DNA of 64,000 nt, taken from NCBI RefSeq assembly GCF_005116655.2, contig NZ_CP050698.1:6528501-6592500 (forward strand). Reading direction: 5' to 3'. This DNA comes from Desulfosediminicola flagellatus (lineage in GTDB: Bacteria > Desulfobacterota > Desulfobulbia > Desulfobulbales > Desulfocapsaceae). The notes beneath the pieces were generated by a model. The model had not been told where the DNA came from, did not search any database, and saw nothing but the letters and a program-made list of their open reading frames with translations. The position numbers and the translations under genes were made by a program. Of the stretch, positions 1 through 8,732 are shown piece by piece (position 1 is the first letter of the stretch; every line of letters starts with the position of its first letter).

Positions 1-825
1 AAACTTGATGCACTGCCTACTTCGGGTATTGATACACTTTTCGAAAAAGGTACAGGTTTGCTTAACGAAGACGGTCAACTGGTAGGTGAACAGATTTATG
101 GCGTTTTTGATGGTGCCACAAGTCTGAGTGGATCTATCTATGACGGACTTACTGGTGGGTATCTGGCATCACAGGCAGGGGTTGAAGTTTTTTCAGAAGA
201 CGACAGGTCGCTTACTGAGCTTGCTGCCTTAGCCAATACTACTATCTTTCATAAAATGGAGGGATATGGTGTTGATCTTGATCGAAAGGAAGAGCTATGG
301 TCAACAAGTGCTGCTGTAGTTCGAACACAAGGTAACGAATTGGAGTGGTGTCAGGCGGGTGATTGCCGTATCCAGCTTATCTATACTGATGGATCAAGCC
401 GCCAGCTTGTAGAACCACCCGATCATGATGCAGAGACTCTTGCGCTCTGGCAGAAAATAGCACCTGTCAGTCACCAGCCGATTCATGTTGCCCTCGCTGA
501 CAAAATTCTCGAAGTTCGCCGCAGGATGAATATCGACTATGGAGTGCTCAATGGAGAGCCTGATGCGCTTAAATTTGTACGTAGCGGCGTTGAGTCGCTA
601 GATGATGTTTTCGCAGTTCTGCTTTACACTGACGGTTTGTATGTCCCTGATCTTTCATCCGGCAGATCCCACGCACAGGAAATCCTTTCACGCCTATTTA
701 TCATGGGTGGGCTTGAGGCTGTTCATCATCATATTAGATTACTGCAGGAAAGTGATCCTGATTGTCTTCTATATCCCCGCTTTAAAACCAGTGATGATAT
801 CAGTGCGATAGCACTATATCAATAA
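1..825 (+). CDS. PP2C-like serine/threonine phosphatase family protein (5' partial)
   Basis: The reading frame is open from the first base, so the true start lies to the left; the first in-frame TTG (58) is internal. Near the visible start is a KGTG-x(2)-NEDG segment followed by GVFDGATSL, matching the early PP2C motifs in which aspartates bind metal. Later come CQAGDCRI (the usual 'GDSR' strand), LLYTDGLY (the 'SDGL' motif) and a C-terminal SDDISAIAL that resembles the 'DN.T' metal motif. PP2C enzymes are metal-dependent protein phosphatases, usually cytoplasmic. Target unknown. The DHP-repeat gene follows on the same strand 211 bp later, so the two might be linked. Family call is good; substrate is not known. 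Confidence 0.75.
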   Translation, partial: KLDALPTSGIDTLFEKGTGLLNEDGQLVGEQIYGVFDGATSLSGSIYDGLTGGYLASQAGVEVFSEDDRSLTELAALANTTIFHKMEGYGVDLDRKEELWSTSAAVVRTQGNELEWCQAGDCRIQLIYTDGSSRQLVEPPDHDAETLALWQKIAPVSHQPIHVALADKILEVRRRMNIDYGVLNGEPDALKFVRSGVESLDDVFAVLLYTDGLYVPDLSSGRSHAQEILSRLFIMGGLEAVHHHIRLLQESDPDCLLYPRFKTSDDISAIALYQ

Positions 826-1036
826 TATTGAACACTATTTATAGTTAATTGCTGCTAATCCACCGATTTCGGTTGCGATTGGAGTGGTGTGCGCATTATA
901 GTTTCAGGTTAAGAGCATTTGCCAGATGGTCGAAGTTGAACCCACTATTGAACGGCCATAAGCAGATAGGGAGTTTCCAGACAGCTTCTCGTGTCAGGAG
1001 CAAGTTGATAATCCGCAAATTCAATAACGATTCCGA

Positions 1037-1930
1037 GTGACCATGAAAAAGAAAGATGAAACGAAAGGTGGTGGACTGTTCAGAAAGATCAAAGCACGAC
1101 TTTCCAATAGCGAGAAAGAAAAAATGAAGACCGTGCCTTTGGAGGAAGATTCTTCTGTTTCAGAAAACCTGCGAATGATGGAGGAATATTCATCTATCAA
1201 GCAAAACCCTGATCATATTACCGGATGGGATTTTGACCGGGCATTCGATTTTCTCGAGAACTATCCTGACTCTAGCTACGTTGCTAAGATAAAAGAAGAT
1301 ATGTATTCCACCAATAGCGAAACCTTGAAAGGATTGAGCTATCCGAGTGCCGTAAAAATACTCCAGCAAATGCCTGACCATCCTGGTGCTGCGTCTATTT
1401 TAAACGGTATGAGAAAGGTGGAGAAAGACTATATCCGCGAGTTGAAATCTGATACTATCGCCTTTATGCTCGAGGCTATTCCCGATCACCCGCTAAAGGT
1501 TGAACTGGCCACTGCACTTGCCACAAAGAACCTGACCAACGCTTACGACTTCATACAGAGCAATATCGATCACCCATGTACCAGAATCGTTATCCAGGCA
1601 ATGTTTGAGCGCGATGCAAATATCGCGACACTGCTGTTGCATGAGAGTATGGATCACCCGCAGGTGGATGCAATATTCGAGGGTATGTATTCAATCAGCG
1701 AAGCAGCTGTTGCCAGGCTGATGCCTGACGCTATCATCTTCATTCTTGAGGTGGCATCTGATCATCCGTATGCCGATCAGCTTCTTGAAGCGCTTGTTGA
1801 AAAGAATTACATCAAGGCTTTCGACTTTGTTATCAGCAACCCGGATCACCAGCTTGCGGGTCAGCTCGCTGAGTTGATTGGTAAGAGAAAACCTGAACTC
1901 ACAGCACTTCTGGAGAAAAACGCTAGCTAG
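1037..1930 (+). CDS. DHP-repeat helical protein of unknown function
   Basis: 297 residues from GTG 1037, or 295 from ATG 1043; no strong ribosome site separates the two. There is no signal peptide or membrane segment. The first 50 residues are Lys/Glu rich. From about residue 55 to the end a degenerate unit of 29-37 residues recurs about seven times, each centred on (P/S/I/M)DHP and often preceded by A-(F/Y)-D-F-(I/L/V); DHP or its variants fall near residues 58, 112, 149, 178, 207, 242 and 271. Between them are amphipathic helices, suggesting an all-helical solenoid similar to TPR or HEAT scaffolds. I do not recognise the family. It follows the PP2C-like gene and ends just before a strong terminator. 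Function unknown; a protein-binding role is only a guess. Confidence 0.75.
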   Translation: MTMKKKDETKGGGLFRKIKARLSNSEKEKMKTVPLEEDSSVSENLRMMEEYSSIKQNPDHITGWDFDRAFDFLENYPDSSYVAKIKEDMYSTNSETLKGLSYPSAVKILQQMPDHPGAASILNGMRKVEKDYIRELKSDTIAFMLEAIPDHPLKVELATALATKNLTNAYDFIQSNIDHPCTRIVIQAMFERDANIATLLLHESMDHPQVDAIFEGMYSISEAAVARLMPDAIIFILEVASDHPYADQLLEALVEKNYIKAFDFVISNPDHQLAGQLAELIGKRKPELTALLEKNAS

Positions 1931-1980
1931 TTTTTAACGCGCTAAACTAAAGCGCTTTAGAGCATGGGTTGAAAATAAAA

Positions 1981-2017
1981 ATCCCCGACCATGAAATTCT
2001 GGTCGGGGATTTTTTTT
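1981..2017. terminator. Bidirectional rho-independent terminator
   Basis: A perfect 10-bp stem, ATCCCCGACC with GGTCGGGGAT, around a 10-nt loop, is followed by seven T on the plus strand and preceded by an A-rich run that gives U on the minus strand. It sits between the convergent DHP-repeat gene and acnA and can serve both. Confidence 0.9.
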
Positions 2018-2071
2018 GTTCCAATATCTATCACATGCTGAATGGTATGCGATAGATACAATGAAAGACAA

Positions 2072-4738
2072 TTATTCTGCCATCATCTGTCGTAAGACAA
2101 ATGGGAGGATTCCACCGTGTTCGAAATAGCTTACATCAACTTCGGTATCAAGTCGGGAGATAACGGTAAAAGAAACCTCTTTGCCATCTTGAGCGATGCT
2201 TCGTACCTTCAGCTCTTTTCGTGGAGCCATGTCTGCAAGGCCTTCTATAAAGAAGAGTTCATCCCCTTTGAGCCCCAGTGAACCAAGGGAGTCACCCGGG
2301 CTGAATACAAGCGGTAATACGCCCATACCTACAAGGTTGTTGCGGTGAATGCGCTCGTATGATTCGGCGATAACCGCTTTCACACCAAGCAGTGTACTGC
2401 CTTTAGCAGCCCAGTCACGCGACGAGCCTGTTCCGTATTCTTTGCCGGCCAGCACAATGAGCGGCACACCTTCCTGCTTGTATTTCATGGCGGCGTCGTA
2501 GTTGTACATCTCTGCACCCTCCGGGAACTTAAGAGTGAAGCTGCCCTCTTTTGGACTTACCATCAGGTTTTTTATCCTGATATTGCCAAACGTTCCGCGC
2601 ATCATTACTTCATGGTTGCCACGCCGTGAGCCGTATGAGTTAAAATGAACCTGTTCCACACCCTGCTCGATCAGGTATTTACCAGCCGGATATTCGGGAG
2701 GAATGGCACCTGCAGGCGAGATATGATCGGTTGTAACGCTTTCGCCAAGCAGCAGAAATGCCCTGGCATCTTGCACATCGCCAGGCATAACCGGTTCCTG
2801 AGTGAAACCATCAAAGTACGGCGGCTTTTTGATATAGGTGGATTTTTCATCCCAGGTGTAGGTTGTACTCTGAGCTACATTCAGATTATCCCAGAATTGA
2901 TCACCGGAGAAAATTTTACTGTACTGGAGAGCAAAGCTGCTCTTGGTTACATACTGTTTTACCAGCTTTTCAATATCTTCATGATCAGGCCAGAGCTCTT
3001 TTAGTAGCACGGGATTGCCGTTGGGATCGTAACCGACCGGTTCGGTGGTGAGATCAACATCAACTCTACCCGCCAGTGCAAAGGCCATTACCAGCATTGG
3101 GGATGCCAGATAGTTGGATTTTATTTTCTGATGGATACGTGCCTCAAAGTTCCTGTTACCGGAAAGCACCGCTGCGACGTTAAGGTCATGCTCACTGATT
3201 GCATCTTCAACTGCCGGATTGAGCGGGCCGCTGTTGCCTATGCAGGTGGTGCAGCCGAAGGCAGTAATATGAAAACCGAGTGCTTCATAGTACGGCATGA
3301 GCCCGGAGTCTTCGAGGTAGCTGCTCACGACGCGGGAGCCTGGGGCAAAAGAGGTTTTTACAAACCCCGGTACCTTTAATCCTCTTTTTACAGCTTCGCG
3401 GGCCATGAGTCCGGCCCCTACGAGAGCGTAAGGGTTAGATGTGTTGGTACATGAAGTGATGGCTGCGATGACAACACTGCCGTTACCAAGGTACTCCGGA
3501 GAGTTGTTCATGGTGATTTCGATAGCCTTGCCACGTGATGGAGGTGCTGTTGCATCAAGAATTGTGTTGAAGGCGGTTTTCATGCCTGAGAGCGCGATCC
3601 TGTCCTGAGGTCTTGCAGGTCCTGCGAGTGATGGTTCAACAGTGGAGAGGTCAATCTCAACCCGTGCAGTGTACTCTATCTCTTCTTCGCCATCATAAAA
3701 CAGGCCGTTGGCTTTGTTGTAGATTTCAGTGAGTGCCGCCTGTTCTGATCGACCGGTTATCTCTAGATACTCAAGCGTCTTGTTGTCGACTGGGAAAAGG
3801 CCGAGAGTTGCACCATATTCAGGTGTCATATTCGAGACGGTTGCCCGATCAGGAATTGAGAGGTTTTGCAGGCCGGGTCCGAAAAATTCAACGAATTTCT
3901 CAACAACCTTGAACTCGCGCAGCATCTCTGTAATGGTCAGAACCATATCGGTTGCGGTAACGCCTGCGCGAAGACTACCGGTTAGGCGGACACCGATAAC
4001 TTCTGGTATCGACATGTAATACGGCTGGCCAAGCATTACGGCTTCTGCCTCAATACCGCCAACTCCCCAGCCCATTACGCCGATTGCATTGATCATTGGT
4101 GTATGTGAATCAAGACCGACTACGGTATCGGGAAATGCAAGAGTCATGTCATCCATCTCATCAGCGATAACGACGCGCCCCAGATGTTCAAGGTTAACCT
4201 GATGACAAATACCTGAATTTGGTGGGACAACCTTGAAATTATCAAAACTTTTTTGAGCCCATTTCAAGAGGGTGTAGCGTTCGCTATTGCGTGAATATTC
4301 TTTTTCTACATTCTGGTCGAGGCTCTCTGTGGTACCTGAAAAGTCAACCTGAACAGAATGATCGACAACCAGTTCTACGGGGACCTGCGGATTGACCCTG
4401 GCCGGGTCGCCCCCGAGCTCCTTCACCGCATCACGCATGGCAGCAAGATCGACCACCGCCGGTACGCCGGTGAAGTCCTGCATCAGTACTCTGGCCGGGT
4501 GATAAGGAATTTCGAGCGGAGCATCGTAGCTTGTCTGCCAATTGGCGATGGCCTTTATGTCGTCTTCATTGACTATTTTGTCGTCATATTTTCGTAAGAG
4601 ATTCTCGACAAGAATTCTGATGGAATAGGGCAGTCGCCCGATATTGCCAACGCCTTTGTTTGAGAGCTCGTGAATGTCGAAATAGGTATATTCTTTACCG
4701 TTGACCTGCAGTTTTTTTAGAAAATCGTTATGATTCAT
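2072..4738 (-). CDS. acnA: Aconitate hydratase, AcnA/IRP type
   Basis: 888 residues, the normal length for AcnA (E. coli about 891). It interconverts citrate and isocitrate through cis-aconitate in the cytoplasm, using a [4Fe-4S] cluster. Cluster cysteines are visible in SCTNTSNP (about residue 430) and GCTTCIGNSGPL (about 495-500). The substrate motifs VGLDSHTPMINAIGVMGWGVGG and YGTGSSRDWAAKG are present, the latter in the C-terminal swivelling domain. The order of domains (1-2-3, linker, 4) is the AcnA/IRP order and not that of AcnB. It is transcribed alone, convergent to the DHP-repeat gene and divergent from the inositol-phosphatase gene. With sdhAB nearby it points to an at least partial citric acid cycle. 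Confidence 0.97.
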   Translation of the reverse strand: MNHNDFLKKLQVNGKEYTYFDIHELSNKGVGNIGRLPYSIRILVENLLRKYDDKIVNEDDIKAIANWQTSYDAPLEIPYHPARVLMQDFTGVPAVVDLAAMRDAVKELGGDPARVNPQVPVELVVDHSVQVDFSGTTESLDQNVEKEYSRNSERYTLLKWAQKSFDNFKVVPPNSGICHQVNLEHLGRVVIADEMDDMTLAFPDTVVGLDSHTPMINAIGVMGWGVGGIEAEAVMLGQPYYMSIPEVIGVRLTGSLRAGVTATDMVLTITEMLREFKVVEKFVEFFGPGLQNLSIPDRATVSNMTPEYGATLGLFPVDNKTLEYLEITGRSEQAALTEIYNKANGLFYDGEEEIEYTARVEIDLSTVEPSLAGPARPQDRIALSGMKTAFNTILDATAPPSRGKAIEITMNNSPEYLGNGSVVIAAITSCTNTSNPYALVGAGLMAREAVKRGLKVPGFVKTSFAPGSRVVSSYLEDSGLMPYYEALGFHITAFGCTTCIGNSGPLNPAVEDAISEHDLNVAAVLSGNRNFEARIHQKIKSNYLASPMLVMAFALAGRVDVDLTTEPVGYDPNGNPVLLKELWPDHEDIEKLVKQYVTKSSFALQYSKIFSGDQFWDNLNVAQSTTYTWDEKSTYIKKPPYFDGFTQEPVMPGDVQDARAFLLLGESVTTDHISPAGAIPPEYPAGKYLIEQGVEQVHFNSYGSRRGNHEVMMRGTFGNIRIKNLMVSPKEGSFTLKFPEGAEMYNYDAAMKYKQEGVPLIVLAGKEYGTGSSRDWAAKGSTLLGVKAVIAESYERIHRNNLVGMGVLPLVFSPGDSLGSLGLKGDELFFIEGLADMAPRKELKVRSIAQDGKEVSFTVISRLDTEVDVSYFEHGGILPFVLRQMMAE

Positions 4739-4881
4739 GGCAGTCCCCTTAGGTGAACCCGCTTCAGGTGGATGAGAGTCGAATGGATCGTGTTTTCAGA
4801 GAGAAACATGCTATAGTGATCATGATACTGAAAAACAGGCTGTAAGGCGAGTGGAATAGATAATTTCTTCAGGCGATTACC

Positions 4882-5652
4882 ATGATTGATACCTTTATGA
4901 AGAGGATTGCCAGGGCGGCAGGTGATATCTGTATTCAGGAATCCCTTACTTTTGAAACTGACGATGTTGAGTATAAAGGTGTAACCGACCTTGTGACCCC
5001 TGTTGATCGAAAGGTTGAAGATTATTTACGTGATGAAATCACCAGGCACTATCCGGAACATACGATAATCGGTGAAGAGCGCGGCACATCACAAACTGGC
5101 AGTGACAGTTGCTGGATAATAGATCCGATAGATGGCACCACATCCTATGTACATGGACTGCCGGGATATACGGTTTCCATAGCCTTGCAGCAGGGAGGTG
5201 AGTTGGTTGCGGGGAGTGTCTATGCGCCGGTCCTCAACCAGATGTTTTTTGCGGAAAAGGGAAAAGGTGCAACTGTAAATGGTAATCCGATAGCTGTCTC
5301 AAGGCGACAGACCCTTATTCAGTCGGTGCTTACCACAGGCTTTGCCTGTATTCGTGACGGACAGGAAAAAAATAACCTCGAAGCCTTTAACAGGATTATG
5401 TTGAGGGTCCGGGATATCCGCCGTCATGGCTCTGCCGCACTCGACCTTGCCTGGGTCGCAGCCGGCAAGATGGATGGGTATTGGGAGCGGTGCCTGAATA
5501 TCTACGATGTTGCTGCGGGGGTACTGCTTGTCAGGGAAGCGGGTGGGACTGTGTGTGATTTTTCCGGAGGCAAAGAATATCCAAAGAACGGTATTGTAGC
5601 AACAAACGGCCTGGTTCATTTAGAGCTTATGGAACTGCTCGCAAATGAGTAA
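4882..5652 (+). CDS. Inositol monophosphatase family protein (SuhB-like)
   Basis: 256 residues, typical for the family. Mg2+-dependent phosphatases of this group hydrolyse myo-inositol-1-phosphate and related sugar or nucleotide phosphates (3'-phosphoadenosine 5'-phosphate in the CysQ branch). Visible motifs: GEERGT (metal-binding Glu), DPIDGTTSYVHG (the DP(I/L)DGT signature with two metal aspartates) and WERCLNIYDVAAGVLLVREAGG, in which the usual W..PWD motif reads NIYDVAAG and keeps its Asp. SuhB, CysQ and ImpA-type members cannot be told apart by eye. It stands alone between acnA (divergent) and lon, about 250 bp from each. Confidence 0.88.
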   Translation: MIDTFMKRIARAAGDICIQESLTFETDDVEYKGVTDLVTPVDRKVEDYLRDEITRHYPEHTIIGEERGTSQTGSDSCWIIDPIDGTTSYVHGLPGYTVSIALQQGGELVAGSVYAPVLNQMFFAEKGKGATVNGNPIAVSRRQTLIQSVLTTGFACIRDGQEKNNLEAFNRIMLRVRDIRRHGSAALDLAWVAAGKMDGYWERCLNIYDVAAGVLLVREAGGTVCDFSGGKEYPKNGIVATNGLVHLELMELLANE

Positions 5653-5886
5653 CGTTATTTAATTAAAGCGTATTTTATTAACAATTCGACATTAAAGTAC
5701 TTCCGTAACGCTCAAATCGTGCTTACCAATATGTTCATGGGGAGGCAGGACAATTGCCTTGACTTTTAAGCTGCTGAAATTGTATTTAAAAAAAAGGCGC
5801 TCGCCTGTTGAAAACACATTAATTCACTTATGCCGGTTCTGGTAACCGCTCTTATCAAGGTTGCTGTTAGCCGGTTTTGCAGGGAC

Positions 5887-5892
5887 AAGGAG
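5887..5892 (+). promoter_or_regulatory. Ribosome binding site deciding the lon start
   Basis: AAGGAG lies 7 bases before ATG 5900. The open frame extends upstream to an ATG at 5861 that has no such site, so 5900 is preferred. Confidence 0.75.
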
Positions 5893-5899
5893 AAAATAC

Positions 5900-8344
5900 A
5901 TGGATGAAAAACCGACTGTTTTGACCCCGGATGGCATCGATTCTCCCGAAGATGAGAAAACCGCAGAAGGATCAGACAAGTCATTAATGGTCTCGAAGGA
6001 TCTGCTTCCGGAAAAACTCCTCATAATTCCGCTTCATGATCGTCCGATGTTCCCGAAGATGATGGGGCCGATTATCGTAGACGATCCAAAGGTTCAGGAA
6101 GCACTGATGGAGAGAGGAGAGCAGTCGGGTCCTCTGTATCTCGGTCTTTTACTGACTGTACCTACAGAGGATGCGATGCCTCGGCGACCGGAAGATCCCG
6201 ACGATTTCTTTAATGTTGGTGTGGTAGTTAGAGTTGTTCAGGCTACTCCGCCCAGAGAGCCTGGCGAGCCGTTGCAGCTTATGGCGCAGGCGCTGGAGCG
6301 ATTTGAAGTTCTGCATCTCTATCGTAAGGACACTGTTTTCTATGCCGAGGCTAATTATCTGTATAGTGAGAAGATTGAAAACACCGAAGAATTAAAAGCC
6401 TATTCAGTCGCGATCATCGACTGCATAAAAGAGCTGGTGGCGCTTAATCCACTCTTTAAAGAAGGCTTGTCTCTTCTTATTGAGCGAATAAATCTCAGTG
6501 ATCCGAGTGCGCTTGCCGATTTTTCAGCGTCCATGACAACCTCATCCGGCTCGGATATCCAGAAAATTCTTGAGCTTGAGGATGTTCGAAAACGTATCGA
6601 AGCATCTCTTGTTCTGCTACGAAAAGAGCTTGAAATATCGAAGCTTAAGGCACAGATTTCCAAGCGAATTGAAGAGCAGCTTTCAAAGCAGCAACGTGAG
6701 TTTTTCCTCAAGCAGCAGCTGCAGGAGATCAAGAAAGAGCTCGGTATTGCAAAGGATGATACCCAGGCTGAGATTGAGAAATACGAAAAGCGTCTCAAAA
6801 AACTTGTCCTGAGTGAAGAAGCACGTGTCAAGGTCAAGGAAGAGATCGAAAAGCTCAGGCTGCTTGGACCGTCTTCTGCCGAATTCAACGTAAGTCGTGC
6901 GTATCTCGACTGGCTGACAGTTCTGCCATGGGGCGTATTTACCAAGGATAATTATAATCCAACCAAAGCCGAGAAAATCCTTGATAAGGATCATTACGGC
7001 CTTGATGATGTCAAAGAGCGCATTTTAGAATTGATTAATGTCGGTATTGTAAAAGGTGATCTTTCTGGTTCGATTATCCTGCTTGCAGGTCCTCCAGGTG
7101 TTGGTAAAACCTCTATCGGGCAATCAATTGCCAAAAGTCTTGGTCGTGAGTTTTACAGGTTTTCCCTTGGCGGCATGAGGGATGAAGCAGAGATTAAGGG
7201 ACATCGCCGAACATATATCGGTGCTATGCCGGGTAAATTTGTTCAGGCGATTAAGACCTGCAAGACCTCTAATCCGGTGATCATGCTTGATGAGATTGAT
7301 AAAATCGGTGCCAGTTTCCGTGGCGACCCTGCTTCGGCTCTGCTTGAAGTACTTGATCCTGAGCAGAACAAGGATTTCCTCGATCATTATCTTGATGTAC
7401 GGTTTGACCTTTCCAAGGTGCTGTTTATCTGTACGGCGAACCAGCTGGATACCATCCCCGGGCCGCTGCTTGACCGTATGGAGATGATTCAGCTTCCCGG
7501 ATATATCTTGAAAGAAAAGGTTGAGATTGCCAGCAGGCATCTGATTCCTAAGCAGATAAAGAATCACGGTCTTACAACCAAGCAGATAAAAATTCCGCGA
7601 CCTGTTGTCACAGCGATCGTTGACGGCTGGGCGCGTGAAGCAGGTGTCCGTGGTCTTGAGAACTGCATCAAAAAGATCATCAGAAAGGCGGTCACCAGAA
7701 TTGTCAAAAAACCTGATGAGGTTGTAAAGATCAAAAAGGAAGAGCTTGTTGATCTTCTTGGCAAGCAGGTCTTCACTGAAGGAAAGGCGTTTAAGAAGCC
7801 ACGTGTCGGGGTAATTCAGGGTCTTGCGTATACATCAATGGGAGGTACGACTCTCTACATAGAATCTATTCCTGTTCCAACTGGTAGTCCGGGCTTTAAG
7901 CAGACCGGTCAGCTGGGTAAGGTAATGGTTGAGTCTTCCGAGATCGCATACAGTTATGTGCGTTCCATGTTGAAGGACAATAAGGAGGCTACAGAGTTCT
8001 TTAAAGAGAGCTTTGTTCATCTTCATGTGCCTGCCGGAGCAACACCAAAGGATGGGCCGTCAGCAGGTGTTACCATGGCGTGTTCACTCTATTCTCTGGC
8101 GATGAATAAACCAATTGTAGAAAAAACTGCAATGACTGGTGAGCTGACATTGAGCGGACTGGTTATGCCGATTGGTGGCGTGAAGGAAAAGATCATCGCT
8201 GCAAAACGTTCTGATGTTAAGCAGGTACTTTTACCAAAAGAAAACGAAGGCGACTTTGAACTGCTGCCTGACCATATCAAGGAGGGGATTGATGCTCATT
8301 TCGTATCCTCCTTCGATGAGGTGTTAAAGATTTGTTTTCCATAG
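5900..8344 (+). CDS. lon: ATP-dependent protease Lon (La)
   Basis: 814 residues from ATG 5900. Cytoplasmic AAA+ serine protease that degrades misfolded and regulatory proteins. Domains in order: N-terminal LON substrate-binding domain (about 40-250), a long coiled coil (about 230-320, with KQQREFFLKQQLQEIKKELG), AAA+ module with Walker A GPPGVGKT at residue 397 and Walker B VIMLDEIDK near 462, then the protease domain with the Ser-Lys dyad: Ser721 in PKDGPSAGVTMA and Lys764 in GGVKEKIIAAKR. The N-terminus has an acidic extension of about 35 residues before the LON domain. Monocistronic, closed by the terminator at 8392. LonA type, all key residues intact. Confidence 0.97.
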   Translation: MDEKPTVLTPDGIDSPEDEKTAEGSDKSLMVSKDLLPEKLLIIPLHDRPMFPKMMGPIIVDDPKVQEALMERGEQSGPLYLGLLLTVPTEDAMPRRPEDPDDFFNVGVVVRVVQATPPREPGEPLQLMAQALERFEVLHLYRKDTVFYAEANYLYSEKIENTEELKAYSVAIIDCIKELVALNPLFKEGLSLLIERINLSDPSALADFSASMTTSSGSDIQKILELEDVRKRIEASLVLLRKELEISKLKAQISKRIEEQLSKQQREFFLKQQLQEIKKELGIAKDDTQAEIEKYEKRLKKLVLSEEARVKVKEEIEKLRLLGPSSAEFNVSRAYLDWLTVLPWGVFTKDNYNPTKAEKILDKDHYGLDDVKERILELINVGIVKGDLSGSIILLAGPPGVGKTSIGQSIAKSLGREFYRFSLGGMRDEAEIKGHRRTYIGAMPGKFVQAIKTCKTSNPVIMLDEIDKIGASFRGDPASALLEVLDPEQNKDFLDHYLDVRFDLSKVLFICTANQLDTIPGPLLDRMEMIQLPGYILKEKVEIASRHLIPKQIKNHGLTTKQIKIPRPVVTAIVDGWAREAGVRGLENCIKKIIRKAVTRIVKKPDEVVKIKKEELVDLLGKQVFTEGKAFKKPRVGVIQGLAYTSMGGTTLYIESIPVPTGSPGFKQTGQLGKVMVESSEIAYSYVRSMLKDNKEATEFFKESFVHLHVPAGATPKDGPSAGVTMACSLYSLAMNKPIVEKTAMTGELTLSGLVMPIGGVKEKIIAAKRSDVKQVLLPKENEGDFELLPDHIKEGIDAHFVSSFDEVLKICFP

Positions 8345-8391
8345 AAACTGAGTAAACGAAAAACATAGTGGGGATGTAAGGTGTCCGCTGG

Positions 8392-8431
8392 AAGGCCGAC
8401 AATCGTGAATACACGGTTGTCGGCCTTTTTT
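8392..8431 (+). terminator. Terminator of lon
   Basis: A 16-bp stem (AAGGCCGACAATCGTG with CACGGTTGTCGGCCTT, one T-G wobble) with a 4-nt loop runs into a T tract. Confidence 0.9.
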
Positions 8432-8722
8432 GTGTGGTGTGTACGTCATTGATGTTGCGAATTGACGTTCGAATAAAAAGTCCTTGTTTGACGACCACTA
8501 TCTTGCTTAAATGATTAGAGGTGATTGTTGTTGTAAGACTACGTCATCAAGAATAACACGCTCCTTACGTTCTGAAAGGAGTTCTTTATTACGTACAGAA
8601 ATATAAAAAAATCAACATGGCCGGTTGCTCCGGTCGTGTTTCAGGGTGGTTAATTATACGACCCTTTTCGCTTTTCCATATAGTTGTTAGCCGGTAAGGA
8701 CGTGGAATTCATCCAACACTAT
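8432..8722. other. Intergenic region upstream of sdhA
   Basis: About 290 bp between the lon terminator and sdhA. It probably carries the sdhAB promoter, but I see no clear -35/-10 pair. It holds no reading frame long enough for a succinate dehydrogenase membrane-anchor subunit. A short inverted repeat (CTCCTT/AAGGAG) lies near 8561-8583. Confidence 0.4.
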
Positions 8723-8732
8723 GGAGGTGCTT

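Noticed and set aside
849..1040. 63-codon frame between the PP2C-like and DHP-repeat genes
   Set aside because: No ribosome site, no motif, and it overlaps the start of the better-supported downstream gene.
6400..6945. 181-codon antisense frame rich in Ser/Arg within lon
   Set aside because: Shadow of the lon coiled-coil coding sequence; lon is intact and continuous.
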